In this document: one piece after another, positions 15,094 through 24,009 of the stretch
How positions within the stretch are numbered: the stretch's first letter is position 1
Layout of the letters: every line of letters starts with the position of its first letter
IMG/VR virus record: IMGVR_UViG_3300017971_000604
Coordinates: 1 to 32,601 of that record
From: a virus
Strand: one strand, 5' to 3'
DNA: 32,601 nucleotides
Translations under genes and position numbers: made by a program
The notes under the pieces: generated by a model
Seen by the model: the letters and a program-made list of their open reading frames with translations, nothing else
Told to the model about the DNA's origin: nothing
The model's database searches: none

Positions 15094-16052
15094 TGGTCGT
15101 CAGCAGGACAAACGAGAGGCAGTTCCTACGCATGGCGATGCACCTTGCTCCGCAGGCCGCCGAGGGGTCGCCGATTACAGACTTCACCAGCGGCACCGGC
15201 GCGATGGTGTGGGCGAGATCGGTCCGAGCCACGGAGGGCACCGAGTCCGACAACTTTCAGGGGACTTCCGGGAGCATCTTCGAACATGTCGACGGAATGA
15301 TCGATATCCATCGGAAGCCCGAAATCGAGATCATCTTCTACCCGACGCCGACGATCATCACGGAGTTTCTGAAGATGAATGGCAGCGTCGCGGCGGGTTC
15401 GGTGATATGGTCGGTCGGAATTCCGAACTGGTATTCCTTCCTCTTTGCGGAGGTCGCGGTCGGAACGGCCGGTTACAGGATGTGGCGCTTCGAGGATGCG
15501 TGGGTTCAGGAATTGGAATTCGACACCGGCGGATTCGGCGTCGCCGTCTGCAAGGCGAAGATTCTCGCACAGAAGGTGACGGAGGTCGCCACGAATCAGG
15601 CCGGATACTCGGCCGATTCCAATCCGAACGATTCGACGCAGTTCGCGCACCGTGCCGCGGAACTTATCCGCGACCCATCCGGGCTCAATGTCTCGATCGC
15701 GGTGAAGCAGTTCACGCTCAACCTCAGATGGGGCTTCGATCATGAGCCGTTCAACGAGGAATGGGCGAAGATCACCAAGCAGGGACTTTTCGAAGTGACG
15801 GGAACGCTTATGTCGCGATTCATGGACGAAACCATTGCGATTCGGCAGGACGCGATCGCGGACACCATTCGCGCGTATCGCCACAAGCTCACCGCCGGGG
15901 CTAACTACATCCAGTTCGATCTCAACAACGTCAAATGGAGCGCCCCGCCGGTGGGGTTCGAGAATCGAAACGTAATCGACTTCAACGCGACGTTCCGCGT
16001 CGGAACGTCGAATTTCGCAACGGAGAATTCCATCGACATCACCATAGGGTAG
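15093..16052 (+). CDS. Major tail tube-like protein, 319 aa
   Basis: The ATG overlaps the previous stop (TAATG). The protein is beta-rich with few long helices. It starts with RQFLRMAMHL and a VWARSVRATEGTESDNFQG segment, and later has GLNVSIAVKQFTLNLRWGF, GLFEVTGTLMSRFMDETI and a final NVIDFNATFRVGTS strand set. These resemble long-form siphophage tail tube proteins, which stack as hexamers around the tape measure. Position after the gp10-like neck protein and before the chaperones supports it. No immunoglobulin-like domain is obvious. Confidence 0.65.
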   Translation: MVVSRTNERQFLRMAMHLAPQAAEGSPITDFTSGTGAMVWARSVRATEGTESDNFQGTSGSIFEHVDGMIDIHRKPEIEIIFYPTPTIITEFLKMNGSVAAGSVIWSVGIPNWYSFLFAEVAVGTAGYRMWRFEDAWVQELEFDTGGFGVAVCKAKILAQKVTEVATNQAGYSADSNPNDSTQFAHRAAELIRDPSGLNVSIAVKQFTLNLRWGFDHEPFNEEWAKITKQGLFEVTGTLMSRFMDETIAIRQDAIADTIRAYRHKLTAGANYIQFDLNNVKWSAPPVGFENRNVIDFNATFRVGTSNFATENSIDITIG

Positions 16053-16064
16053 GGGAAAAATCCG

Positions 16065-17705
16065 ATGGCAGATCTACAGAAAACGCAAGCGCAGTGGGAT
16101 GAGATGTACAAGGTGCTCGGCGCCGAGGTCCAGGTCCTCGACGCGATTGAAGCCGCATGGCGGCGGTGCAAGGACGTCCGAAGCGTCGCCGATGCGCAGC
16201 TTGACGAGCAGGGAATCTACGCCTCGATCGACCTCGGCGGCGACGCCGAGATCGGTGTCAACGCCGACGACGACGGGTTCATTTATGTCTCATATGCTTC
16301 GGCGGCCGGGGGGTCGACGCAGCTTTACAGCGACTCGGCCCGGACGGCGCTCGTCGCCAGCGGCGCGACCGTTTCCGGGACGACCTCGACGCTCAACGAA
16401 AAAAACTCCAGCGGCTTCGACGCCGTGCAGGTGACGCTCAACTCCGGTCCCGGCGGCGGGTTCGTCGACGACTCCGACATCCGCTTCGAGGTATCGCAGG
16501 ATTTCGACAAGCTCCTGAAGGATGTCTACGCCGGGAACAACGACGACGCGAAGGACGCCTCGAAGACGAAATCGAAGGAGAGACTTTCGGCGCGGATCAC
16601 CTCCACGCTTTCCTCGCTCCACTCCCGCCGGTGGGACGATTTCGTCAGCTACGTCCTCGCCGGATCGGACGCATTCACGGCGTACATCGCCGACTTCCTA
16701 GAGCTCTCCTCGGAGGACGTGGCGGAAGGCGCCGGCGTCGAATACGGGTACGACACGACCACGATCCCCGGCCAGGTGCTCATCTCCGACCGCTTCGGCG
16801 CGTTCGCCTCGATGCGGCTCTCCATGCAAGAGGAGAGCGTCGCAGGAGCGCAGTCCGTGGCGCAGGCGACGAAGACGATCGGGAACCTCGTCGCGGTATC
16901 CTCGAATCAGGGGCACATTTGGGGCGAGGGATTGCCGGCGGCGAGCGCGTCCGTGCTGACTCTCGCCCTCGACGAGCACGCATTCAGCGGGACGCTCAAG
17001 CTGCGCTGCACGCAGGACACGCCGGGCTCGACTCTGCTCAGCGTTCAGAATGTTCTCGCGGAGGAGTTCGTGCAGCCGATGGAAGGCCAGTCGAGCGCGA
17101 AGCAGATCGAGGCAGACAATGACGCCACCGTCAGTAAGCGCTTTCAGGACGGCCCGACGGCGGTGGACTTCACCGCGAACTACGGCGCCAGCGGCGTGAA
17201 CATTCCTGCGCTGAGCGGCGACGACGGCACGATCCTCTCCGGCCTGACGCTCACGGGGATCAACGCGACCGACACGGACATCGGGAAGATTTACGTCACG
17301 ATCGAACGCACCAAGACGACCGCGATCGACGGAAGCGACGAGTTCACGATGAGCGTCTACAGCAATTCGGGCCGCACGCTCCTGCGCGGCTCCGACACCT
17401 TCACCGCGATCGTCGGGACGGATACCTTCTCGATCACGCTGACCGGCGGTGCCATCTTCGCCGGGAATTTCGAGCAGGCGAACGCCGACACGAAGCTCCC
17501 GAACAAGGGGGATACCGACAATGATATCGAATGCGATCTTCGCATCCCCCGGGTGGGGGACAAGTGGGAGGTCGCGCTCATCGTGACGCACGCCTCGCGG
17601 CTGAATCGCAAGATCGGCCAGCGCACGGGCGGGTCGCTGCCCGCGACCGGATCGCCGACCTTCACGGCGGGTTTCGCGGCGTACCATCCCATTCAGGAGT
17701 CCTGA
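16065..17705 (+). CDS. Large tail-module structural protein with repeated beta domain, 546 aa
   Basis: The ATG at 16065 follows GGGG and an A-rich stretch. The N-terminus is helical (LQKTQAQWDEMYKVLG). Two beta modules are seen: one around 50-125 with YSDSARTALVASGATVSGT, the other around 405-470 with YSNSGRTLLRGSDTFTA. Each has a strand, 'VYS-small-x-x-R-T-x-L' and a following strand, so one is probably a duplicate of the other. Between them lies an alpha/beta part with a GYDTTTIPGQVLISDRFG region. It is probably a virion protein (tube-associated, sheath-like or decoration); I cannot tell which. Confidence 0.6.
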   Translation: MADLQKTQAQWDEMYKVLGAEVQVLDAIEAAWRRCKDVRSVADAQLDEQGIYASIDLGGDAEIGVNADDDGFIYVSYASAAGGSTQLYSDSARTALVASGATVSGTTSTLNEKNSSGFDAVQVTLNSGPGGGFVDDSDIRFEVSQDFDKLLKDVYAGNNDDAKDASKTKSKERLSARITSTLSSLHSRRWDDFVSYVLAGSDAFTAYIADFLELSSEDVAEGAGVEYGYDTTTIPGQVLISDRFGAFASMRLSMQEESVAGAQSVAQATKTIGNLVAVSSNQGHIWGEGLPAASASVLTLALDEHAFSGTLKLRCTQDTPGSTLLSVQNVLAEEFVQPMEGQSSAKQIEADNDATVSKRFQDGPTAVDFTANYGASGVNIPALSGDDGTILSGLTLTGINATDTDIGKIYVTIERTKTTAIDGSDEFTMSVYSNSGRTLLRGSDTFTAIVGTDTFSITLTGGAIFAGNFEQANADTKLPNKGDTDNDIECDLRIPRVGDKWEVALIVTHASRLNRKIGQRTGGSLPATGSPTFTAGFAAYHPIQES

Positions 17706-17708
17706 GCC

Positions 17709-18155
17709 ATGGACGGAATCGAGACGACGCCTCCTTCGTGGGAGATACCCCCCGATCCGGGCGAGAAAATCAGAGTGTCCCGCAACGGCGAGAGCGAGGA
17801 GTTCTCCATCGCCGTGGAGGACAAGCGGGACTTCCTCGCCTTTTTTCGCGAGCTTCACCGTCGATGGAAAATGTGGGAGATGCTCGACCGGGCGGCGAAG
17901 CGGTACGAAACCGGAGAGGTCAGCTACCGCAACGCCGCCGAGAATTTGGAGCACCTCCTGATCGAGCGGGAGAAGCTCGGCGAGGCGTCCGTCGTCGCCG
18001 CGCGGGAATTCTGGCGGTTCACCGACATGTGCGCCGACGCGGACAAAGTCCGGCGGGTGGAGAAGCTCTTCGAGCCGCACGGAGAAGCCGTCATCCAGAT
18101 GGTCGCCGAGTGTTGCCAGGTGGTGCTCGCCGGCGAGGTCGACCGAAAAAACTGA
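17709..18155 (+). CDS. Tail assembly chaperone, short product (lambda gpG analogue)
   Basis: CAGGAG upstream and ATG 17709 start a 148-aa protein. It has a beta N-terminus (IRVSRNGESEEFSIAVED), then helices (FLAFFRELHRRWKMWEMLDR and later AVIQMVAECCQVVLAG). The size, location before the tape measure and the A-AAA-AAC slip site just before its TGA match the G protein of the lambda-like G/GT pair. The chaperone binds the tape measure and tube subunits during tail assembly. Its family identity rests on context and the frameshift, not on a specific domain motif. Confidence 0.8.
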   Translation: MDGIETTPPSWEIPPDPGEKIRVSRNGESEEFSIAVEDKRDFLAFFRELHRRWKMWEMLDRAAKRYETGEVSYRNAAENLEHLLIEREKLGEASVVAAREFWRFTDMCADADKVRRVEKLFEPHGEAVIQMVAECCQVVLAGEVDRKN

Positions 18156-18487
18156 TCGAGGGGGCGCGGCGGGCCTTGACTCCCGGCGCCCCCCACGACT
18201 GCGAGGCGTGCAGGCTGTTCTTTTTCGATCGGGAAGGAAATCCGGTCCGGCCGCGACTGAAAGGCGAGGAGGTGACGCCCCAGATGTGCGGCGGGTGCGA
18301 ATTCCCGGAGGGAGAACCCGGCGCGTTCCGATGGACGCGCGAGAGCCTCGAAACGTTCAACCGCTGGCGGCTCTGGCGCAACCACGGCGGAGCGGGGCCG
18401 AAAAACTTTGAGGAGATGTCGGTTTTCGCCGAGATCGACGCGATCGCGGCGGAAATCGCAGGACCATGCCGCCCCCAACGGACGTAA
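17709..18487 (+). CDS. Tail assembly chaperone, -1 frameshift fusion (lambda gpGT analogue)
   Basis: Ribosomes that slip back one base at 18146-18152 read CTG (18152) as the next codon and continue to 18487, giving a 259-aa product: 148 residues of the short form plus 111 new residues. The extension begins LIEGARRALTPGAPH and contains two Cys pairs, CEAC and CGGC, spaced about 30 residues apart, suggesting a zinc site. This is the T domain by analogy with lambda, recruiting tail tube subunits. The extension has no plausible start of its own near 18152, and its protein-like composition supports its being expressed. It overlaps the tape-measure gene by 22 bases. Confidence 0.85.
18146..18193 (+). 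promoter_or_regulatory. Programmed -1 ribosomal frameshift signal
   Basis: The heptamer A AAA AAC (18146-18152) is in the correct phase of the zero frame and is followed at once by the TGA stop at 18153. After 7 bases of spacer, an 8-bp stem pairs 18160-18167 with 18186-18193. A further 4-bp stem (18170-18173 with 18182-18185) lies inside, with a 2-base bulge and an 8-nt loop. This is the classical slip site, spacer and hairpin arrangement. Confidence 0.9.
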
Positions 18488-19014
18488 CGCTCAACGTCAA
18501 CGAACGCGGCGCCGACAGGGCCGCGCAGCAGATGGACAGGGTCGCCGGATCCGTCGACAGGATGACCTCGCTCGCGCCGAACATCGCGCGGATGTCCACG
18601 GGCCTGATGGGTCTCGGGCAGGTCGCGCGGGTCCTGGGACCTCAGTTCGATTCCCTCGGCCAGTCCGTGACGCAGCTCGGCATGGCCGCCACCGGCCTGG
18701 GAGCAATCGGCGCAATATTCGGTCCACTCGGACAGGCGATCGGCACCGTGGCGGGGATCGCCGTAGGGGCGATCAACCTTCTGCGCGGAGAATCCGCCGC
18801 CGCCGCGCGGCAGACGCAACAGCAGGAGCAGCAGCGAAAGGAAATCAAGAACGAAATCAAGATGGAGTTCAACATTTCCGGCGCGACCATCGATGAGATG
18901 CAGCGACAGGTCGAGGAAAAAATGGACGAACATCTGCGCATGCGCGCGCTGTTCGGCTTCGCGGACATGGAAAGCACCCGCATCGTCACGGAACGAAATC
19001 TGAGGTACAGATGA
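18466..19014 (+). CDS. Very short tail tape-measure candidate, 182 aa
   Basis: The gene directly follows the chaperone pair, the usual place of the tape-measure gene. The product begins with a polar segment (TLNVNERGADRAAQQMD) and helices, then has a Gly/Ala/Ile-rich hydrophobic region (LGAIGAIFGPLGQAIGTVAG) of about 30 residues, then a Gln/Glu/Lys coiled coil with EQQRKEIKNEIK and DEMQRQVEEKMDEHLR. Tape measures are usually 600-2000 aa; 182 is very short and would predict a tail of only about 27 nm at 0.15 nm per residue. It may be a tape measure of a stub-like tail or a different hydrophobic tail protein. CAGGA lies upstream. Confidence 0.6.
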   Translation: MPPPTDVTLNVNERGADRAAQQMDRVAGSVDRMTSLAPNIARMSTGLMGLGQVARVLGPQFDSLGQSVTQLGMAATGLGAIGAIFGPLGQAIGTVAGIAVGAINLLRGESAAAARQTQQQEQQRKEIKNEIKMEFNISGATIDEMQRQVEEKMDEHLRMRALFGFADMESTRIVTERNLRYR

Positions 19015-20042
19015 GCGACAGCTACACGGTGATCATCGGCGAGGGGACGCAGGAGTACAGCTTCTCGTCCACCCGCACCGGGTGGCGGCCGACGATCAAC
19101 AACCAGTTCAATGCCGGCGGGAACCTGGACTCGTCGGAGGAGACTTACGAGATTACGGGCCGGCTGGTGGGTGCGGACGCCGCCGCGACGATGACGCTCT
19201 GGAAGGAACTCCGGGCGGTCGCGCAGCGCGAGACGGAGCAGCGGTTCCGCATCTACCGCAACGCCGTCCTGGAAATCGACATTCACCCGAGCGACGTTCG
19301 CAGGGGTCCATACGTCCTCTCCTTCGACATCGCGCCGACCGGCGGACGGTTCTCGAACCACGTCGCGTTCGTCCTGCGCGTCGGGATGACGACGAAAGGC
19401 GCCAGCCAGTTCTCACAGAACCCCGACGTGATGAACCTCCGAAGGGAGATCGAGGTCGAGCACTACGACGATCGGCTGATCCGGAAGTCCTGGCGGGCGA
19501 ACGCCGACGGCCCGGATGCGTTCAACCTCGTGAAATCGTTCAAGCCTCCCAATGTAGACGGCCTCCGATCCATCGTCACCGAGCGGCTTGACGACCTCGG
19601 GGCAACGGCGATCTACGTCTACGAGCCTCGGCGGGACATCAAGGTTGAGGAGACGATCGTCGTCCCGCGCGGTTCCGGCCGGCCGATCGTTCCCGTCCTG
19701 GTCGTCCCGTCCTCGGCGGATGGACCCGAAAATGATCCGATTCTTTTCCGCGGCCGCAAGCGGCCCGTCGAGCTTACGTTGACCGGGAAAATCACCGGAC
19801 CCGACGTCACGGCGGCGGACGTGCCGGAACTCCACTACGACGAGGAGTACTACGACGACACGCGCTCGTCCTACGACGAGGAGGCCCGGCGCGTTCCGGG
19901 GGACCGCGAACTTTTCGAGATCAACTACCGCGAGGTGTACGTTTTCCCGGACGAGGTGGACATCGGCTCCCCCGACCATTCCAGCCACGCCGGGTTCGAG
20001 GACAAGAACGAGCCCGGCGACGGTTCGATCCATTCGGCATGA
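19011..20042 (+). CDS. Tail tip / distal tail-like protein, 343 aa
   Basis: ATGA overlap with the tape-measure candidate. The first 130 residues are beta-rich (SYTVIIGEGTQEYSFSS, later EQRFRIYRNAVLEIDIHP and GPYVLSFDIAP) and could be a tube-like or distal-tail ring domain. The rest is charged with an acidic run around DEEYYDDTRSSYDEEARR. Position between tape measure and the large hub gene matches a distal tail protein, but the family cannot be confirmed by eye. Confidence 0.55.
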   Translation: MSDSYTVIIGEGTQEYSFSSTRTGWRPTINNQFNAGGNLDSSEETYEITGRLVGADAAATMTLWKELRAVAQRETEQRFRIYRNAVLEIDIHPSDVRRGPYVLSFDIAPTGGRFSNHVAFVLRVGMTTKGASQFSQNPDVMNLRREIEVEHYDDRLIRKSWRANADGPDAFNLVKSFKPPNVDGLRSIVTERLDDLGATAIYVYEPRRDIKVEETIVVPRGSGRPIVPVLVVPSSADGPENDPILFRGRKRPVELTLTGKITGPDVTAADVPELHYDEEYYDDTRSSYDEEARRVPGDRELFEINYREVYVFPDEVDIGSPDHSSHAGFEDKNEPGDGSIHSA

Positions 20043-22432
20043 GAATCACATACCAGGGATTGCCGTGCCTGCGCGCGGAGATCAGCAGGGCGCCCGGCCT
20101 CGCGCCCGGCCGCGGCTACGTTCTGATCGAGCGGAAGTACGTACCCGAAATCGCGATCCGGTACAACCGGATCGGAATCCAGCAGTCGCGCCAAGTATTT
20201 TGGCCGGTCGGGGCGTATCCGCAACCGGCGGAATCCACGGCGGGAACGCCTCCCGGCGAGTACGCGCAGAACGGCGCGCTCAACTTCGTCGGCGATCTCG
20301 TCTTCGATTCCTCCGACGAGGCCGAAGGGTCCGGCGACAACGTCGTCACGATCCGACGCATGTACGTGGACACGACTGGGATCGAAGAGGTCGACGTCGA
20401 CGCATTCGATGGAGAATTCCGCAGCCCCGTCGTCAAGGTCAACCTCGTGGACAGCCGCGCCTTTTGGACCACCGGCGGCGAGGTGACGGGCAGCTACAAC
20501 CGGGTCATGCCCGCCGGGACGCTGGAGCCCGGCAGCATGAAAAAGGGCACGGAATTCTGGAGCTTGCGGGATTTCATCGAAAAGGCCGTCTCGGCGCTGC
20601 CGACTTCCCCGCTCATCACTCATTTCGACGGCGAGGCCAGCGCGACGCCCGCGCCGCTTGACGAGGACTGGCGGCCCTTCCGGAATCCCGTCGTCGTTTT
20701 CGACCATCTGCTCAAGCTCGGCGGTTTCACCGTCGGGCTGCATTGGGACGACACGGTGGGGATCTACCGCGAGAACGTGACGTTCCGGGAGCGAACGTTC
20801 ATCGGCGCGTCGACGGGATCGACGTTCGAGGTGCCGCGTCGCATGGTGACGAAAGATTCCCGCGCCGTTCGGTACAATCACCACTCGATCCTCACGCGCG
20901 TGTGGGGGAAGCCGATCCGCGTGAATACGACCGCGACGCTCTTCCCGGTGTTCACGGACCGGGAAGGGAAGTATCGGCCGCTCACGGATCGGGCGCTCGC
21001 AGCCGCCGGGATGACCGTGGGCGGTCAGCGCGCGACCGTGGAGAACCTCGCGAGATGGGTGCTGCGAAAAGTCTCCGTCTCGGCCAGGTCGGACCCCGCC
21101 GAGAAACGATTTCTCGAGGGAGCCTTCCGGACGTTCATGATCGCGCCGGCGGCGCTGCCCGAAAAAAACGCGGTCTCAAGCTGGGATTTCGACGCGGCGG
21201 AATACCCGACGCTACCCATGCTTCCTTACGTTGCCAGGAACAAAGACGAAGGTGGCCGTCCGGTGGAACTCGGCTTTCGCGTCGCGGCGATGACGTTTTA
21301 TGAGCAGACCTTTCCGGACAAGAACGGACTCGATCAGGCGATCGATCAATTCGTTGAAAGCATCGCATTGGAAATCCAGAGGATCGACCAGGCGAATGCA
21401 GACATCGACGATCAAATCAAGGAAATTTTCGAGAAGCTCGAAAAGCTCGGCCTCAACCAGGATGCCATTGACATCCTGCTCAGCACGCCGGAGGAGGACC
21501 TGGCGGCGTTCTACACGATCATCGAAGCCTACGCGACGCTCGGAGAAGGAACGTTTCCGCCGAAGCCTGAAAATGTCGGCGACGTGGACGAGACGAAGGA
21601 CTCGATCGCCCAGGCGTCTTTGCGGAACAAGCAGACATTCCGGCTCGCGGTGCTGGTCAACTCGCTCCGGGAAACGAAGGCGCGAAATCGGGAGCAGCGG
21701 GACAAGCTGGAGGAATACCTCGATCGCGCGACGGCGAATCGCTCCAAGCTGATCGATCGGGCGGAGTTCAGGAAGTTTTTCAAGCTCGCCTATACGGCGG
21801 GCGTCGTCGAGTACCCCAAGGACGCTTACGAAGTGGTGCCCGAAAAGGGGATCGTCGTCTTCAACGATCCGATTTTCCTTCTGGACGAAATCGGGATGGA
21901 CGACATCGACGGGGGTTCACAGGCCGAGCCGGGCAACGTGTGGGCGAGAATCCGATACAGCTACGAGATGCGCACCGACATCGGCACCGAATACACGAAT
22001 TTCCTTTTCGCCTTCGATCCCGCGTCTCCCGGCGGCGTCAAAAAGATCGGGAAAAACGCTGCAGTGGCCGTCGCACCCGTGCCGATCCACGACGACCGTA
22101 TCGCGGAGTACCGCAACGAGGACGGAAAATCCATCGATCCGAAATTCGACGAGTCGATGGAGCAGGCCGCCCGCCAGGCGGCGATCAAGGAGTTCAACGT
22201 CCGCCGAAGCGAATTCGCCAGAAAATACACCTTCGCGCATTTCTGGAACATCGAGGCGGTTCCGCCGGTGTCGAATCTCGTCATCGGGACCGACGGCGAC
22301 GTGTCGCAGACGTGGGTCGCCGTAAACGACGTGGAGGAACCGCTGCTCGGGTATCCGAGCCTCCGACAAGCGAGGGAGAAATTCAACGCGGTCCTGGCGG
22401 CGATGGTCGAGAGAAGGACGGGCGGATCCTGA
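20039..22432 (+). CDS. Large tail hub/baseplate protein, 797 aa
   Basis: ATGA overlap with the gene before it. The N-terminal 300 residues are beta-rich with FWPVGAYPQ, TIRRMYVDTTGIEEVDVD, and FDHLLKLGGFTVGLHWDD, reminiscent of tail hub (gp27/gp44-like) or minor tail proteins. A Glu/Asp/Lys-rich helical stretch (DQAIDQFVESIALEIQRID and beyond) lies near 430-590, and a C-terminal domain follows with TFAHFWNIEAVPPVSNL. It is most likely the central tail hub or adsorption protein. No lysozyme or peptidase motif was seen. Confidence 0.6.
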   Translation: MRITYQGLPCLRAEISRAPGLAPGRGYVLIERKYVPEIAIRYNRIGIQQSRQVFWPVGAYPQPAESTAGTPPGEYAQNGALNFVGDLVFDSSDEAEGSGDNVVTIRRMYVDTTGIEEVDVDAFDGEFRSPVVKVNLVDSRAFWTTGGEVTGSYNRVMPAGTLEPGSMKKGTEFWSLRDFIEKAVSALPTSPLITHFDGEASATPAPLDEDWRPFRNPVVVFDHLLKLGGFTVGLHWDDTVGIYRENVTFRERTFIGASTGSTFEVPRRMVTKDSRAVRYNHHSILTRVWGKPIRVNTTATLFPVFTDREGKYRPLTDRALAAAGMTVGGQRATVENLARWVLRKVSVSARSDPAEKRFLEGAFRTFMIAPAALPEKNAVSSWDFDAAEYPTLPMLPYVARNKDEGGRPVELGFRVAAMTFYEQTFPDKNGLDQAIDQFVESIALEIQRIDQANADIDDQIKEIFEKLEKLGLNQDAIDILLSTPEEDLAAFYTIIEAYATLGEGTFPPKPENVGDVDETKDSIAQASLRNKQTFRLAVLVNSLRETKARNREQRDKLEEYLDRATANRSKLIDRAEFRKFFKLAYTAGVVEYPKDAYEVVPEKGIVVFNDPIFLLDEIGMDDIDGGSQAEPGNVWARIRYSYEMRTDIGTEYTNFLFAFDPASPGGVKKIGKNAAVAVAPVPIHDDRIAEYRNEDGKSIDPKFDESMEQAARQAAIKEFNVRRSEFARKYTFAHFWNIEAVPPVSNLVIGTDGDVSQTWVAVNDVEEPLLGYPSLRQAREKFNAVLAAMVERRTGGS

Positions 22433-24009
22433 TGGCGACAGGCGCACAACCCGGAGCCTCGCAGCGCAGGCCGGAATTTTTCCGGATCATGGACGGGATC
22501 CTCACGCTCAAGGATTGGTCGGAACTCCCGGCGGACAACCGTGACCGCGTAAAGAAGCTCGGACACCAGCAGGGAACCCGCATCGGCGTCGTGGTGGATT
22601 TCGACGAGGACGATTACGGACGCACCCTGCAGGACGGCCTCCACGACAAATTCAAGGACGACGCGACGTTCTACCTCGAGCCGGACAACCTGATCTTCCG
22701 CCCGCACAAGAACGGCGGCGACGAGGATCAGGTCTGGGCGCTGCGCATGATCTCCGACATGCGGAACGTCCACAACAAAAAAGAGAATCGATCGACGCAC
22801 ATCGTCGATCAACGCAACTCGCAGCGACACGGCTCGCTCCACGATCTCGTCTGGATCAAGTACGTCCTCGACACCGTCTCCGAGAAGGAGCGGGTCATGG
22901 GACCCAACGGGGAGTGCTCCCTGATCGGGAAGAAATCGGCGGGGACTCCGAGCGCCGCAAGCCTCTACACCGCGGTGCTGAACATTTTCATCAAGGCCGG
23001 ATACCTGACCGACTCGGAGAACATCGGACAGTTCAAACATGCGTTCAAAATCCTTCCGTTCACGCGCGACATCCCGACTGGGACGATCCGCGTCGCGGAC
23101 GACGAGAGCGGCGACGGCAACGTGCAGTCGACGGCGATCAACGCGACGCCAGAACTCGTCAACGGCCAGACCAACAACAGCGACGGCGACTGGTTCGGCG
23201 AGACGTGTCTGTGGTCCGACATCATCTTTTACCAGAATAAGAATCGCTGGGGTCCTCTCGGGATCGACGATAAGGACGATAAGAACCCCTCGGGGGTGCT
23301 CTGCTACGGGGGGCTTTTGTGGTCGGGCCGTTCCTCGACGAACGTCTCCGATCAGGAGTTCCCGGACAAGATCACCGTCGACGGGGACAAGGCGAGCGCG
23401 ATTCACGCGAATAAGTTCGAATTCCCGCGAAAGAATCGGTACAACTGGATTCGCCCGTGGATCAGGGCGCCGCGGCCGAGCGTGCGGACCGGAACGTACA
23501 GCCCGCCGACGGGCGTCCCCGGAAGCGATCCGGTCCCGACGGGCGAGACGACGCCCGGGACGCCTACGGTCGGGGCGACGTCACCATTGACTCTCGACTT
23601 CAAGCCCGGCCGCACCACCGGGATTTCGATCCGCGGCGGGATTACGGAAAGTCTTGACGCGCACAAGATCGGATGGCAGATCCGATACACGGTGGACGTC
23701 GCCAAGTCGCTCGGGAATCAGATCGTGATCTTCCTCGGCTATCGCATCTTCAAGGACGGCGAGGCGGCGAATGCCGCGCCGGTCTTTCTGCGCGACGCGA
23801 TCCCTTACGCGGACATCCCGGCGCCGAATCAGCGCAAGAGTTACGTCTTCGAAATTCCCGTCGGCGCGATAGAACCGGGGGATACCGTCGAGGTTTCTCT
23901 CTGGCGATCGAACGGAGACAGCTATCCCGGCAGATTCAAGGTTCTCGAGCACGACGGCATCCTCGGTCTCAATGCCCCGACGGGCCAGGGCGGGAGCGTG
24001 TGGCCGTGA
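22432..24009 (+). CDS. Tail/baseplate protein, 525 aa
   Basis: ATG 22432 overlaps the stop of the hub gene (TGATG), so I chose it over the longer frame, whose first 164 codons are a shadow of that gene. The N-terminal half is mixed alpha/beta (RIMDGILTLKDWSELP, GTRIGVVVDFDEDDYG, HGSLHDLVWIKYVLDTV). A Pro/Thr/Gly-rich linker lies near 365-395. A C-terminal beta domain follows with KIGWQIRYTVDVAKSLG and SYVFEIPVGAIEPGDTVEVS. The linker plus beta domain arrangement fits a tail-tip or fibre-anchoring protein. No enzyme motif is visible. Confidence 0.55.
   Translation: MATGAQPGASQRRPEFFRIMDGILTLKDWSELPADNRDRVKKLGHQQGTRIGVVVDFDEDDYGRTLQDGLHDKFKDDATFYLEPDNLIFRPHKNGGDEDQVWALRMISDMRNVHNKKENRSTHIVDQRNSQRHGSLHDLVWIKYVLDTVSEKERVMGPNGECSLIGKKSAGTPSAASLYTAVLNIFIKAGYLTDSENIGQFKHAFKILPFTRDIPTGTIRVADDESGDGNVQSTAINATPELVNGQTNNSDGDWFGETCLWSDIIFYQNKNRWGPLGIDDKDDKNPSGVLCYGGLLWSGRSSTNVSDQEFPDKITVDGDKASAIHANKFEFPRKNRYNWIRPWIRAPRPSVRTGTYSPPTGVPGSDPVPTGETTPGTPTVGATSPLTLDFKPGRTTGISIRGGITESLDAHKIGWQIRYTVDVAKSLGNQIVIFLGYRIFKDGEAANAAPVFLRDAIPYADIPAPNQRKSYVFEIPVGAIEPGDTVEVSLWRSNGDSYPGRFKVLEHDGILGLNAPTGQGGSVWP

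Noticed and set aside
18176-18204. TTGACT inside the frameshift hairpin as a promoter for the tape-measure gene
   Set aside because: No -10 box lies at a suitable distance, and the bases are explained by the hairpin loop.
21940-22431. Upstream extension of the 22432 gene in the same frame
   Set aside because: These 164 codons lie over the hub gene and are Arg-rich; the TGATG overlap gives a natural start at 22432.
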